Positions 8,085-17,129 of a stretch of 64,000 nucleotides of DNA are shown piece by piece. Position 1 is the first letter of the stretch. Each line of letters starts with the position of its first letter. The DNA lies in assembly GCF_021283545.2 (NCBI RefSeq), contig NZ_CP128540.1:1647501-1711500 (forward strand), read 5' to 3'. The notes below the pieces were generated by a model that saw nothing but the letters and a program-made list of their open reading frames with translations, made no database searches and was not told the DNA's origin. The DNA is from Pseudomonas alloputida (GTDB taxonomy: Bacteria; Pseudomonadota; Gammaproteobacteria; Pseudomonadales; Pseudomonadaceae). The position numbers and the translations under genes were made by a program.

Positions 8085-8780
8085 CTAGTCTGTGCTTATC
8101 GACGACGCTGTGGGTGCATGGTTGCTTGCCAATTCCGGTGCAACTCGCAAACGCGCTGCCCCGACCTGAACTGCCCATTCAACGATCTGCCCGGCCAATA
8201 TATCCGTGGCGACACCGAACGCGCTCACCACATCGGCCTCTCGCTTGCTGCCTGTGGCTTGGATTGCTTCGAAGCGTCTACTGGCAATAGCAGTCCGTTT
8301 GGCCGGATCGACCAGTTGCACATCGAGCCGAACCGCGGCGATCGCTTCAGTGCCGCGGTATTCGAGCTGGAACGCCCGCAGCGTACTGCGCAACTCCATA
8401 TCGGCGCTCATTGGGGTGCTATCGGTAATCACGGAAGTCGACCGCCCATCGCGCATGAAGGCTTCGACGATTCGGTCACGCAGCAGCACCGGTGCGGGGT
8501 CGGCCCAACGCACTCCTTGCCAAGCCGACAAGCGACCATCGGGCTGCGCAATGAACAGCCGCTCCGAATCCAGGACGCGACTACTCTCAGGGGCGTAGAC
8601 GCGCAGCGCCCCGGGTCCCGGAACGGCGCGCGGCGTACTCTCCGCCTGGGCGATGTGATAGTCGGGCAATTTGTAGGTGACCATTGGAGCTGCTTTGGGA
8701 AGCACACTGCACGCGGACAAGCCGAGTACTAGCGTCATAGTCACGGCAGCGACGGGAATCATCCTGGCGGAAGTGTTCAC
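8085..8780 (-). CDS. PqiC-like ABC transport auxiliary lipoprotein
   Basis: The protein is 231 aa. A lipoprotein signal ends in VLGLSAC (Cys24). The body, with YKLPDYHIAQAESTPR, LRVYAPESSRVLDSERLF, WADPAPVLLRDRIVEAF and LRAFQLEYRG, matches the ABC-type transport auxiliary lipoprotein (PqiC/YmbA) family. In Pqi systems this lipoprotein is an outer-membrane partner of MCE-protein tunnels. The start codon overlaps the stop of the MCE gene by four bases and it is the last gene of the cargo operon. Anchoring of the periplasmic MCE complex to the outer membrane is inferred. Confidence 0.82.
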   Translation of the reverse strand: MNTSARMIPVAAVTMTLVLGLSACSVLPKAAPMVTYKLPDYHIAQAESTPRAVPGPGALRVYAPESSRVLDSERLFIAQPDGRLSAWQGVRWADPAPVLLRDRIVEAFMRDGRSTSVITDSTPMSADMELRSTLRAFQLEYRGTEAIAAVRLDVQLVDPAKRTAIASRRFEAIQATGSKREADVVSAFGVATDILAGQIVEWAVQVGAARLRVAPELASNHAPTASSISTD

Positions 8781-9706
8781 GGCTTGGTTTCCTCAATGTT
8801 CTCTCCACCGAGCAGGTATTGCGCCGGATTGCGATCCAGTCGGCGCAGCACGGTGTTTAGATTGGCCAGCGCCTGCTGGAGTTCGTGCATGGCAGGACCT
8901 GTGGCGGCCAAGCCCTGGTTCAGCGATTCCTGATTGTTTTGCAGTAGCGTCTCAACCCTGAAAGCGGCGCGTTCGAGGGATGCCGTTGCATCACGCGTGT
9001 TCACCATGATTTGCTTACCATCGTTATTTAGTAGCAGGTTGGCATCGCGAAGAGTGCTATTTGCTTGGCGCACGGCAGCTGTCGATTCTCTGCTTGCTTC
9101 GGTCAGATTGCTGATTAACGTCGCGATCTCGGCCCTCTGGTCAGCGACCGCGCCCGTGGTCTGTTCAAGATTCACCAGACTGCGGTGCACAAGAGCCAAA
9201 TTCTCCTTCGACAGTAACTCCTGCGTGCGCAGCAAGATGCCGTTGAGTGTCGTCATGCTGTTCCCCTCACCGGAGACCAGGGATGCCATCGCCGAACGTG
9301 GTGCGAGGATCAACGGTTCCTCGTCCTCTCTCCGATCCAGCAATGGCACGTTTGGCCCACCGTCGCTCAACTCGATCACCGCGTTGCCGGTAATTCCCGT
9401 GATGACCAATTCAGCGCGGGTATCCTGCCGGACCGGGATGGTGGCATTGATGCGTACGCGCGCTATCGCCCGCCTTGGGTCTCGCGGTGAAAGAGAAAGT
9501 GCAACGACTTCGCCAATCGTGATTCCGCTGTACTGAACCTGGCTGCCGGGCGTAAGCCCGGTCACTGGCTCATCGAACATAATCCGGTAATACTGGTAAT
9601 CGTGGTCGGAACGTGTGTCGCTGAGCCAAAGCGCGAAGCCAATACCAATCGCACCGAGCAGCACGACGAACAGACCAATGAATACATGATGGGCACGTGG
9701 TTCCAT
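8777..9706 (-). CDS. MlaD-type MCE-domain protein
   Basis: The protein is 309 aa. A single N-terminal membrane anchor (residues 8-28, IGLFVVLLGAIGIGFALWL) is followed by one MCE domain: YYRIMFDEPVTGLTPGSQVQ, YSGITIGEVVALSL, DTRAELVITGITGNAVIEL. The long C-terminal part (about 130-300) is helical, with heptad-like stretches suited to a hexameric needle or barrel. MCE proteins carry lipids across the periplasm. A ribosome site GAGGTGG lies just before the ATG. It follows the ATPase gene after a 91-bp gap, the only sizeable gap in the unit. No MlaC-type soluble carrier is present, so it is closer to Pqi/Let-style tunnels. Confidence 0.85.
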   Translation of the reverse strand: MEPRAHHVFIGLFVVLLGAIGIGFALWLSDTRSDHDYQYYRIMFDEPVTGLTPGSQVQYSGITIGEVVALSLSPRDPRRAIARVRINATIPVRQDTRAELVITGITGNAVIELSDGGPNVPLLDRREDEEPLILAPRSAMASLVSGEGNSMTTLNGILLRTQELLSKENLALVHRSLVNLEQTTGAVADQRAEIATLISNLTEASRESTAAVRQANSTLRDANLLLNNDGKQIMVNTRDATASLERAAFRVETLLQNNQESLNQGLAATGPAMHELQQALANLNTVLRRLDRNPAQYLLGGENIEETKP

Positions 9707-9797
9707 GATCAGACCACCTCGTTCTCAGAGTTTAAATATTGCGTGCGCCCAGCCCAATGCGTGCGCGACGGAAGAATGATGCAGATGCGGAGGGGTT

Positions 9798-10619
9798 TCA
9801 TGGCTGCGTCTCTTGGCTGGAAGCACCAGTGGCCTGTGCGGCCGCACGGCCACGGGGGCCGTGAAAGTATTCCTGTATCCACGGGTGCTTGAAGCGCTCG
9901 ACTGCCTCGATGCCGTCGTTGATGAGTACCTTCTGGTTCGCCAGGACCGCGACACGGTCGCATATGGTGTACAGCGTATCGAGGTCGTGGGTTACCAGAA
10001 ACACCGTGAGGCCCAGTGCATTGCGCAGGGTCAGAATCAATTGGTCGAAAGATGCAGCCCCGATTGGATCCAGTCCTGCGGTGGGTTCGTCAAGAAACAG
10101 GATGTTCGCATCAAGCGCCAAGGCTCTCGCCAGTGCTGCTCGTTTCACCATGCCTCCGGACAACGAGGCCGGATACTTGTCTCCCGCTCCGGCAGGCAAC
10201 CCCACCAAGCCCAGCTTGCTTCTTGCCAAACGCTCGGCAAGAGGCCGCGCCAGACCGACATGCTCGATCAAAGGAAGAGCGACGTTCTCCAAGACGGTCA
10301 GCGATGAATACAACGCGCCCTTCTGGAACAGAATGCCGAACCTTCGCTCCATACGCGCGCGCGCAAGCCATTGGGCTCGCAGTAGGTCGCGCCCCCCGAT
10401 ACGGACCACGCCCGAATGCGGCTTCTGCAGCCCGACGACGCTACGCAAGAGCACGGATTTCCCGGTGCCTGACCCTCCCACCACGCCAAGGATTTCCCCG
10501 CGCCGCACGTCCAGGTCTAGGTCCTGATGGACCTGCTGGGTTCCAAACCTGTTGTCCAGGCCGCGCACTTCAATAGCGTGTCGCACACCGTTGTCGGTGT
10601 CTTGCTTCACCGCGCTCAC
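9798..10619 (-). CDS. MlaF-type ABC transporter ATPase
   Basis: The protein is 273 aa. Walker A is VGGSGTGKS at about residues 48-56, the Q-loop region is ILFQKGALYSSLTVLENV, the signature is LSGGMVKRAALARALA, Walker B is ILFLDEPTAGLDP, and the H-loop is LVTHDLDTLY. The F-Q-x-G-A-L-Y/F-x-S-L-T-V pattern and KRAALARA are those of the MlaF/Ttg2A branch, which powers MCE lipid transport. The start codon overlaps the stop of the permease gene. It would act as a dimer on the cytoplasmic face of the MlaE-like permease. Confidence 0.88.
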   Translation of the reverse strand: MSAVKQDTDNGVRHAIEVRGLDNRFGTQQVHQDLDLDVRRGEILGVVGGSGTGKSVLLRSVVGLQKPHSGVVRIGGRDLLRAQWLARARMERRFGILFQKGALYSSLTVLENVALPLIEHVGLARPLAERLARSKLGLVGLPAGAGDKYPASLSGGMVKRAALARALALDANILFLDEPTAGLDPIGAASFDQLILTLRNALGLTVFLVTHDLDTLYTICDRVAVLANQKVLINDGIEAVERFKHPWIQEYFHGPRGRAAAQATGASSQETQP

Positions 10620-11773
10620 CAGCCCATCTCCATGAAGAACAGTGCAGCGATGGCGTCTATCAGGATCACCATGAAGATTGATTGCACGACACTAGACGTC
10701 GTGTGGTCGCCTACCGACTCAGCGCTACCGGCGACCTTGAACCCTTCATGGCAGCCGATAGCGGCGATCATCACCGCGAAGAGCGGGGACTTGCTCATTC
10801 CGACAAGAAAATGGCGCACCTCGATTTTTTCCTGCACGATGGCAAGGAACTGTGCGGGAGGAATTTCCAAGCTCAGTGCGCATACGGTGGCGCCGCCCGC
10901 AATGCCAGCCAAGATGCCTACTAAGGTGAGCAGTGGCAAGGACACAAGAAGCGCCAGCACGCGTGGCAGCACCAGTAACTCGATGGGGTCGAGCGCGTTG
11001 GAGCGAAGCGCATCGATCTCTTCATTTGCCTTCATCGAACCGATTTGGGCGGTGTACGCGCTTGCGGTACGGCCTGCAATCAATATGGCCGGGAGCAGCA
11101 CTCCGAACTCGCGCATGAACGAGAAGGCGACCAGATGCACCGAGAAGATGCTCGCACCGAAGTTGGCCAGCACCGTTGCTCCCAGGAACGCCACCACCAT
11201 TCCTACCATGAAGCTCAGTAGCGCCACGATGGGAATGGCGTCCACCGCTGATCGCTGGATTTGAGCGATCACCGAGGTCGCGCGCCAGCGACGCGGGTGA
11301 CGAACGGTACGGCTCCATGTTTCGATGATCTGGCCCACGAACCCGGCCAGACCAAGACACGCACGACAGCCCTGTTCCAAGGTCAGGCCTATGCGTCCCA
11401 GACCGCGGAGCAGAGGATTCCCGCTCACCGCTGCTTTCTCCGTCTTCTGCTGATCGGTAGCAGCGGCGGCCAGCGCTCTCATTAGGGCGAGGCGATCCGA
11501 GGACAGATTTGGAGCTGCCTCCGGCCGGTCGAGTATCGAGTCTGGCCCGAGAATTTCCACCAGCAGAGCCGCGCCGGCGGTGTCCAGTCTCTGGACTTGC
11601 GTCCAGTCGAGTAAGGGAGTGGCGTACCCCTCGGCATGACTGATGCGGGCGGCGGACACGGATTTTGCCAGACTGGCGTAGTGCTCTATCGTCCAGTCGC
11701 CACCCGCCAGCCATTTGTGATCACCGCCGACCATGGCATCCTGCCGGAGCCAAGCCTGTGAAGCGTTGCTCAT
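10616..11773 (-). CDS. MlaE-type ABC permease with N-terminal STAS-like domain
   Basis: The protein is 385 aa, with ATG 11773 overlapping the DUF3313 stop; an in-frame ATG six codons earlier is less likely. Residues 1 to about 105 (HKWLAGGDWTIEHYASLAKS..., LLDWTQVQRLDTAGAALLVE) resemble a STAS/MlaB domain. Residues about 130-385 are the MlaE permease: VALLSFMVGMVVAFLGATVL, FGVLLPAILIAGRTASAYTA, GSMKANEEIDALRSNALDPI and a C-terminal span. The built-in STAS domain replaces a separate MlaB subunit. It would form the inner-membrane core for the MCE protein at 8777. Confidence 0.87.
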   Translation of the reverse strand: MSNASQAWLRQDAMVGGDHKWLAGGDWTIEHYASLAKSVSAARISHAEGYATPLLDWTQVQRLDTAGAALLVEILGPDSILDRPEAAPNLSSDRLALMRALAAAATDQQKTEKAAVSGNPLLRGLGRIGLTLEQGCRACLGLAGFVGQIIETWSRTVRHPRRWRATSVIAQIQRSAVDAIPIVALLSFMVGMVVAFLGATVLANFGASIFSVHLVAFSFMREFGVLLPAILIAGRTASAYTAQIGSMKANEEIDALRSNALDPIELLVLPRVLALLVSLPLLTLVGILAGIAGGATVCALSLEIPPAQFLAIVQEKIEVRHFLVGMSKSPLFAVMIAAIGCHEGFKVAGSAESVGDHTTSSVVQSIFMVILIDAIAALFFMEMGW

Positions 11774-12390
11774 GGCTGCGTGTCCCGCCAAGCGCTGTCG
11801 ATGCGCTCGATGCAGTTCGTGATCGCCGCTTTGGCATGACCCAGCAATGTGTACGAACCGGCGAACTCTTTAATGACGTTGCCGCGCTCGAAGCAACTGG
11901 CGGCAGCAACCCGGCGTCCCGTCCTTAAATCGACTGCTTCGAACTCTAGGCTGGCACCACCCGTCGTCACGGGTCCAACCAGCAGGGTCGTCATTGCATT
12001 GACTGCCCGATTCGGTGTCTGCAGTTCGGTGACCGCTACACGCACCCGAACCTGTCCCGCGCCACCTGGGGGGGCGGGACTTTTGCCTTCCTGGCGTTTC
12101 AGTTCGCTCGTCACATGGTCTAGCACTTCGCGCTGCTGCGCGTCATCGAGCCCATCGATGCGACCCGAGGCGGTCTTGATCTGCGCTTCTTCCACCACGA
12201 CAGCGGCATAACGCTTGGGCTCGAATCCCGCTGCGCGGTACATCAGTACGTTCTCGTATCGTGTCGGCGATAACTTCTCGTAGTCGCCGAGAAATCCGGA
12301 GCGCGTCATGCTGTTGGTCGCGCATCCAGAGAGCGCGCCTGCTACGCAAAAAAAGATGCCGCCGCGGATCAATGCAGTTTTGCTCTTCAT
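11770..12390 (-). CDS. DUF3313 lipoprotein
   Basis: The protein is 206 aa. A signal peptide ends with the lipobox LSGC (Cys23). The motifs GFLGDYEKLSP, YRAAGFEPKRYAAVVVEEAQI, VRVRVAVTELQTPNRAVN and EFEAVDLRTGRRVAAASCFERG match the DUF3313 family of small periplasm-facing lipoproteins of unknown function. It sits 15 bp after the SMR-like gene and overlaps the MlaE-type gene, so it is part of the same transcript. It may be an outer-membrane accessory of the pump or of the lipid transporter; the sequence gives no further clue. Confidence 0.78.
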   Translation of the reverse strand: MKSKTALIRGGIFFCVAGALSGCATNSMTRSGFLGDYEKLSPTRYENVLMYRAAGFEPKRYAAVVVEEAQIKTASGRIDGLDDAQQREVLDHVTSELKRQEGKSPAPPGGAGQVRVRVAVTELQTPNRAVNAMTTLLVGPVTTGGASLEFEAVDLRTGRRVAAASCFERGNVIKEFAGSYTLLGHAKAAITNCIERIDSAWRDTQP

Positions 12391-12405
12391 AATGGGTCTC
12401 CTTGA

Positions 12406-12837
12406 TCAAACGAAACTAAGACAGGCAATGCCTGCTGCGATGAGGGCGGTGCCAGACCAGCGCGTTACCGATGCGACATCGCCTAGTAGGAGGGCGCCGA
12501 CGCCCAAGTTTCCAAGTAGCCCGATTCCTGCCCAGGCTGCAGAGGCCGCGCTGATCGGAATCCGCTTGAGCGCGAACCACAAAAGTGCGCCGCTGGCCGC
12601 CATGCACGTCACTGCCACACAGAGGCCGACCCAGCGCATCGGACCGCCCGCCGTGATGGCCCGCAGGCCCAGTGGATAGCCCGCTCCTAGAACCCCTGCG
12701 GCAATGACAATCGACCAGGATTTCCAGATCAGCGGATGGGTGCTGAATCGCATAAGCCTAGCGAGACATACGCATGAAGCGTGGGTGCATACGAATTCTG
12801 AGAATGCGCAGCACGCGGCGGCTCGCAAGAGACTCAT
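12406..12837 (-). CDS. SMR-family membrane protein lacking the essential glutamate
   Basis: The protein is 143 aa from ATG 12837, which overlaps the RND stop and has GGAGAT at good spacing; an internal ATG at 12753 would give a more usual 115 aa. There are four membrane spans of SMR type. Against SugE encoded at 20625, AAGVLGAGYPLGL aligns with LAGLFEIGWPVGL, so the proton- and substrate-binding Glu is Gly (residue 51), and GTAYAVW becomes SAASAAW, losing the conserved Tyr. [19 protein letters not shown] keeps the family fold. It cannot work as a standard SMR drug/proton antiporter alone. A lipid-type SMR or a dimer partner is possible. Confidence 0.75.
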   Translation of the reverse strand: MSLLRAAACCAFSEFVCTHASCVCLARLMRFSTHPLIWKSWSIVIAAGVLGAGYPLGLRAITAGGPMRWVGLCVAVTCMAASGALLWFALKRIPISAASAAWAGIGLLGNLGVGALLLGDVASVTRWSGTALIAAGIACLSFV

Positions 12838-15800
12838 GAGCGATCTCCATGCGCGGTGGCGACACTCAGGTTCCACGGCCCAATTCGCTTGATTCCAAAC
12901 AGGACTTCGTAAAGCAGCGGAATCAAGCCCAACGTCACCAGCGTTCCGAGTGCCAGCCCACCGATCATCGCGATCGCCATCCCTTTCCATAATGGTCCGG
13001 AGAAGAGCATGAGTGGCACCAGTCCCGAAATGCAGGTGACCTTGGTCATCACGATTGGACGAAGCCGTTGTATCGCGGCCCCAACCAAGGCTTCATGGCG
13101 TGGCAGGCCTTCCGCTAGCCCCTGGTCGATGCGTTCCAGCAAGAGCACGGCGTTGTTGACAATGATCCCGAACAGGGCCAGTACGCCGAAGGTCGCCATG
13201 AAGCTGAAAGGTGTGCCGGTCAGCTTCAGAGCCAATACCACGCCGATAAGCGTGAAAGGGATCGTCGCGAGGATCACACCGAGCTTGCGGAAAGAATTGA
13301 ACTGCCATACGAACAGCATCAGCATCGCCAGAAATGCGAGGGGCATGTAGGTCGACAGCGCGGCGTTCGATTCGGCGGCTTCCTCGATCTCGCCGCCAAG
13401 TTCAACCGAGTAGCCCGCGGGCAGGTCCAGGGCAGCGACGCTAGGCGCCAGGCGGTTGATGATCTCCTGGGCGGTGTAAGAGGTGTTCTGTCCTTGCACG
13501 GTGATCGTGCGGATGAGATTGCGCCGTTGGATGACCGAGGGCTCGCTCGCGAGCGATACGTCTGCGACCTGAGCCAGCGTCACCGCTGGACCGCCGTTGG
13601 TGGGATAGATGAGCGTCGCGCCTACGTCTGCCGTGCTGCGACGCTCGCTTACGATACTGCGCAGGACGATCGGGACGGAGGTGTCACCGTCGCGAATAAC
13701 CGAGATCGATCTGCCGCTGTAGCGGACATCCAGCCCGCCAGCGATGTCTTCAGTCGTCACGCCCGCCCGACGCGCGCGGTCCTGGTCGACCCGTACGTCG
13801 ATGCGGCCAACGCGCGTATCCCAATCGTTCTTGACGTTGATGGTGCCGGGCAGCTTGCGCAGCGCTGCTTCGATTTTGGACGCGGCCCCCAACAATACCT
13901 CCTCATCCGGACCGCTGACGCGATAAATGGCAGTCCCTGACTCGGTCGCACCGAGCGAGAAACGCTTGGGCTCGGCGCGCACGTCGCCATGTGCTTGCGC
14001 AAAGTAGCTGCGGGTGCGGGCGAGGACGGCGTCGATGTCGCTCTTCGGCTTCAATGTGACAACGAAGTACGCGATGTTCGATGCCGGCAGTGGTGGATTC
14101 AGGCTAAGGATGAAGCGCGGGCCACCATCGGCGACGTAGCCGATGTGATCGGAGACTTCTGGATTGATGTTCGTGTCGCCCAGCCAACCACTGATCTGCT
14201 TCACGCGGGCGAGCGTTTCGCGCGAGTCGGTACCGGGGGCGAGCTGCACCGGAATCTGGAACTGAAGCCGGTCGGACTTGGGCATGAAATCGTACGGCAG
14301 GGTGGTGAAGCCATACAGCGCAATGGCAAGCGCCGCGATCATCGACGCTACATAGACCGCCTTATGGTGGAGCACCCACTCCAGTACGCGCCGGTAGCCA
14401 CGGTAGAAGCGGGTGTCATAGGCGTCGCCCTGCTCCTGCTTGTGATGGGGTTTGGCGAAGTGGTAGCACAATAGGGGCGTGACAGTCAGGCACAGCAGCC
14501 ACGAAGCGAACAACGTCAGTGCCAGCACGACCACGAGATTGTGCAGATACTCGCTCGTGGCGTTCTGGCCAAAAAAGAACGGCGAGAACACGATCACGAT
14601 CACGAGCGAGGACGTGAGCAGCGGAATGGCGAGCGTGCGGCCCGCCTCGAGGCAGGCATGCTTACGATCTTCGCCACCGGCCAGGCGGCGTTCGATGTCT
14701 TCGGCAATCACAATGCCGTTGTCCACCAACAAGCCGAGCGCAATGATGATGGCGCCCATCGAGACGTTCTGAAGCTCGATGTTCATCGCGCGCATGACGA
14801 TGAGTGCACTGAGGATCGTCAACGGCACGATCATGCCCACGATGATCCCGGTGCGCCAACCGAGAAATAGCACGACGACACCGAGGACGACGATGATCGT
14901 CTCCATCATGACGTGGTTCATTTTGCCCATCTCGTGCTTGACGACATCGGCCTGGAAAGTGACGTATGACAGATCGAAACCCGCCGGCAGCAGCTTCTCC
15001 TGGTCTGCAACCCGTGCTTTGAGCGCTTTTCCGAACTGCTCCACGTTCTGACCGGAGGCCATCGAAACCGCCATGACGACAGCGGGCTGGCCTTTGTAGA
15101 TGGCAGCAGATTCCGGCGGATCGGCTGGCCGCACACTCACCTGCGCCAGTTCACCCAATGCGATCGTCGGCACGGGCGCCGTACTACTTTGCGGTCGTGG
15201 CAGCGCGATCGGCATTGCTCGCAGGGAGGGAGCGTCACGCACTTCGCCACTGACCGCCAAGGTTGCATTGATGCCGCCGACAACAATTTGTCCACCCGAA
15301 GCGACGACGTTCTGTTTGACGAGTTGGTCGATCACCCCCTGTGGTGTCAGCTCCAATCGCGCGAGCCTAGGCCGATCGAATTCGAGATAGACGCGCTCTT
15401 CCTGCAGGCCGTAGAAAGTGATGCGCTCAATACCAGGCACGGTGTACAGGCGGTCGCGCATCTGCTTGAGCGCGACGCGCATCTCGCTCATGGAGTAACC
15501 TGGTGCAGTGACCGCAATCGAGGCAACCGCGACGCGGCCGAAGTCTTCGTCGACGAAAGGCCCCATCGTGCTCTGTGGTAAGGCATCCTTCGAATCGGCG
15601 ACCTTGGCCCGGACGCGCTGCCAGATCGGTGCCAAGTCGGTGTAGCGGTCCCAGATCGTGACCTGGATCATGGCGCTGCCTGCGCGCACGGTGCTCGTCA
15701 CGCGCTTGACCTCTGCCAGTTCGCGCAAGCGCTCCTCGATCGGCCGGGCAATGAGTTGCTCAACGCGTTCGGCGGGCAGCCCCGGGTTCAACGCCGTGAC

Positions 15801-15938
15801 CATCGCATCGCGGACCGTGACAGTCGGCTCCTCCTGAGAAGGAAAATTCAGGAAGGTCGCGATGCCGGCGACGAAAATGATGAGCGCTACAAAGTAGGTA
15901 AGTCGACTGGCGCGCAGCGCCATCTCGGTGATCTTCAT
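12834..15938 (-). CDS. RND-family efflux pump inner-membrane subunit
   Basis: The protein is 1034 aa, full RND length. The N-terminus MKITEMALRASRLTYFVALI is the first helix; a large periplasmic loop follows, then TM4 with ALGLLVDNGIVIAEDIERR (Asp406, Asn407). The second half repeats the pattern with FGIIVNNAVLLLERID. In AcrB the TM4 pair is Asp-Asp and the TM10 motif has a Lys. Here they are Asp-Asn and Asn, a pattern of other RND branches. It starts 24 bp after the adaptor gene and overlaps the SMR-like gene. Export of hydrophobic compounds by proton antiport is expected; the substrate is unknown. Confidence 0.9.
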   Translation of the reverse strand: MKITEMALRASRLTYFVALIIFVAGIATFLNFPSQEEPTVTVRDAMVTALNPGLPAERVEQLIARPIEERLRELAEVKRVTSTVRAGSAMIQVTIWDRYTDLAPIWQRVRAKVADSKDALPQSTMGPFVDEDFGRVAVASIAVTAPGYSMSEMRVALKQMRDRLYTVPGIERITFYGLQEERVYLEFDRPRLARLELTPQGVIDQLVKQNVVASGGQIVVGGINATLAVSGEVRDAPSLRAMPIALPRPQSSTAPVPTIALGELAQVSVRPADPPESAAIYKGQPAVVMAVSMASGQNVEQFGKALKARVADQEKLLPAGFDLSYVTFQADVVKHEMGKMNHVMMETIIVVLGVVVLFLGWRTGIIVGMIVPLTILSALIVMRAMNIELQNVSMGAIIIALGLLVDNGIVIAEDIERRLAGGEDRKHACLEAGRTLAIPLLTSSLVIVIVFSPFFFGQNATSEYLHNLVVVLALTLFASWLLCLTVTPLLCYHFAKPHHKQEQGDAYDTRFYRGYRRVLEWVLHHKAVYVASMIAALAIALYGFTTLPYDFMPKSDRLQFQIPVQLAPGTDSRETLARVKQISGWLGDTNINPEVSDHIGYVADGGPRFILSLNPPLPASNIAYFVVTLKPKSDIDAVLARTRSYFAQAHGDVRAEPKRFSLGATESGTAIYRVSGPDEEVLLGAASKIEAALRKLPGTINVKNDWDTRVGRIDVRVDQDRARRAGVTTEDIAGGLDVRYSGRSISVIRDGDTSVPIVLRSIVSERRSTADVGATLIYPTNGGPAVTLAQVADVSLASEPSVIQRRNLIRTITVQGQNTSYTAQEIINRLAPSVAALDLPAGYSVELGGEIEEAAESNAALSTYMPLAFLAMLMLFVWQFNSFRKLGVILATIPFTLIGVVLALKLTGTPFSFMATFGVLALFGIIVNNAVLLLERIDQGLAEGLPRHEALVGAAIQRLRPIVMTKVTCISGLVPLMLFSGPLWKGMAIAMIGGLALGTLVTLGLIPLLYEVLFGIKRIGPWNLSVATAHGDRS

Positions 15939-15962
15939 GATGAAGTAACCTGGTGGATCGCG

Positions 15963-17129
15963 TTAGCGCTTGGTCAATTGAGTGGTGGCTTCCAGTGGTG
16001 TCACTGGCTGTCCATCGGTGAGCCATCCTCCTCCGGCGGCAACCACCGTCTCGCCGGGCTTGAGTCCAGCGAGGACGCGCGCGCTGTCTCCTTCCTGTAC
16101 CGGCGTGAAGCGCACCGCGCGACGGTGCACCTTCTTATCTTCAGGGGTGTAGACGAAGACGGAAGCCTCGCCCGGCTTCGTGCCGAGCACCAGCGAGGCA
16201 TAAGGTATGGATACAGTCTCGGGCCGAGAGGTCTTGGAGGTTGCCGCAGGTGCGTCGAGCACGACCTGTACGGGAATACCTGGCCGAAGTGCGCGCGCTT
16301 GCGCGTTATCTTCAGGCACTAGCACCACGGGTAGGAGCGAGCCATTTTCGGCGCGCAGACCGACACGACGTACCACCGCTCGGATTGGTTGTTCGGCTCC
16401 GCTCCAGCTCAGTTCTGCGCGTTGGCCGACATCTATGTGAGGTGCCTGTGTAGTAGACGCGTTCGCGATGATCTCAGTGCCACTGCGCACGCCGTCGACC
16501 TGAAATACCGGCGCACCAGCAGCAATGTCGGTGAACGCCAAAGCCAGCTTTTCCGCCACGACACCATCGAAAGGAGCGACGATCATCGTGCCACGTTGTG
16601 CTCGTTCGGCCAGGCCAAGCGCCGCCTTGGCAGTGCGCGCTTGACCCTCTGCGACCGCTAGCTGCGCCTTCGCGCTCTCGAACGCAGCAGGGGAGATGAC
16701 TTCGCTTTCGAGCAACCGGCGCTGTTGATCTGTCTGTACACGTCGATCCATCAGGCCGGCTTCGGCGGCCGCCAGGGATGCTTGCGCTTGTGTCACGCGA
16801 AGCCGGTCAGGTTGCGCATCAAGTTCTGCCAGGACTTGGCCGCGGGAGAACCGTTCACCCACGTCGACGTTCAACTTGGCGATCCGTCCTCCTGTTTCAA
16901 ATCCTAGGATGCTGCGCTCGGTTGCTCGCGCCGAGCCAGTCAATTCGATGCGAGAGCTATGCGGGAGATCCGACTGCGCGGCGGCGAGCTTCACTGCGCG
17001 CGGAGGCTCGGATACGGTGGATTGCGAGTTTCCGCACCCTGAGAGCAGAGTCGAAATGGATAGTGTGCAAGCAACCGCCAAGGAGCGCGGTGCGCACGCG
17101 GTCATGACACCGCTACGGACGCGACTCAT
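15963..17129 (-). CDS. RND periplasmic adaptor (membrane fusion) lipoprotein
   Basis: The protein is 388 aa. ATG 17129 overlaps the TetR stop by four bases. The lipoprotein signal ends in TLLSGC (Cys32). In order: barrel strand IELTGSARATERSILGFETGG; lipoyl half-motif VGERFSRGQVLAELDA; helical hairpin of about residues 100-170; second lipoyl half GTMIVAPFDGVVAEK; beta-barrel domain with RAVVRRVGLRAENG; and membrane-proximal domain RVLAGLKPGETVVAAGGGWLTDGQPV. It would bridge the RND pump at 12834 to the outer-membrane factor at 17868. Confidence 0.9.
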   Translation of the reverse strand: MSRVRSGVMTACAPRSLAVACTLSISTLLSGCGNSQSTVSEPPRAVKLAAAQSDLPHSSRIELTGSARATERSILGFETGGRIAKLNVDVGERFSRGQVLAELDAQPDRLRVTQAQASLAAAEAGLMDRRVQTDQQRRLLESEVISPAAFESAKAQLAVAEGQARTAKAALGLAERAQRGTMIVAPFDGVVAEKLALAFTDIAAGAPVFQVDGVRSGTEIIANASTTQAPHIDVGQRAELSWSGAEQPIRAVVRRVGLRAENGSLLPVVLVPEDNAQARALRPGIPVQVVLDAPAATSKTSRPETVSIPYASLVLGTKPGEASVFVYTPEDKKVHRRAVRFTPVQEGDSARVLAGLKPGETVVAAGGGWLTDGQPVTPLEATTQLTKR

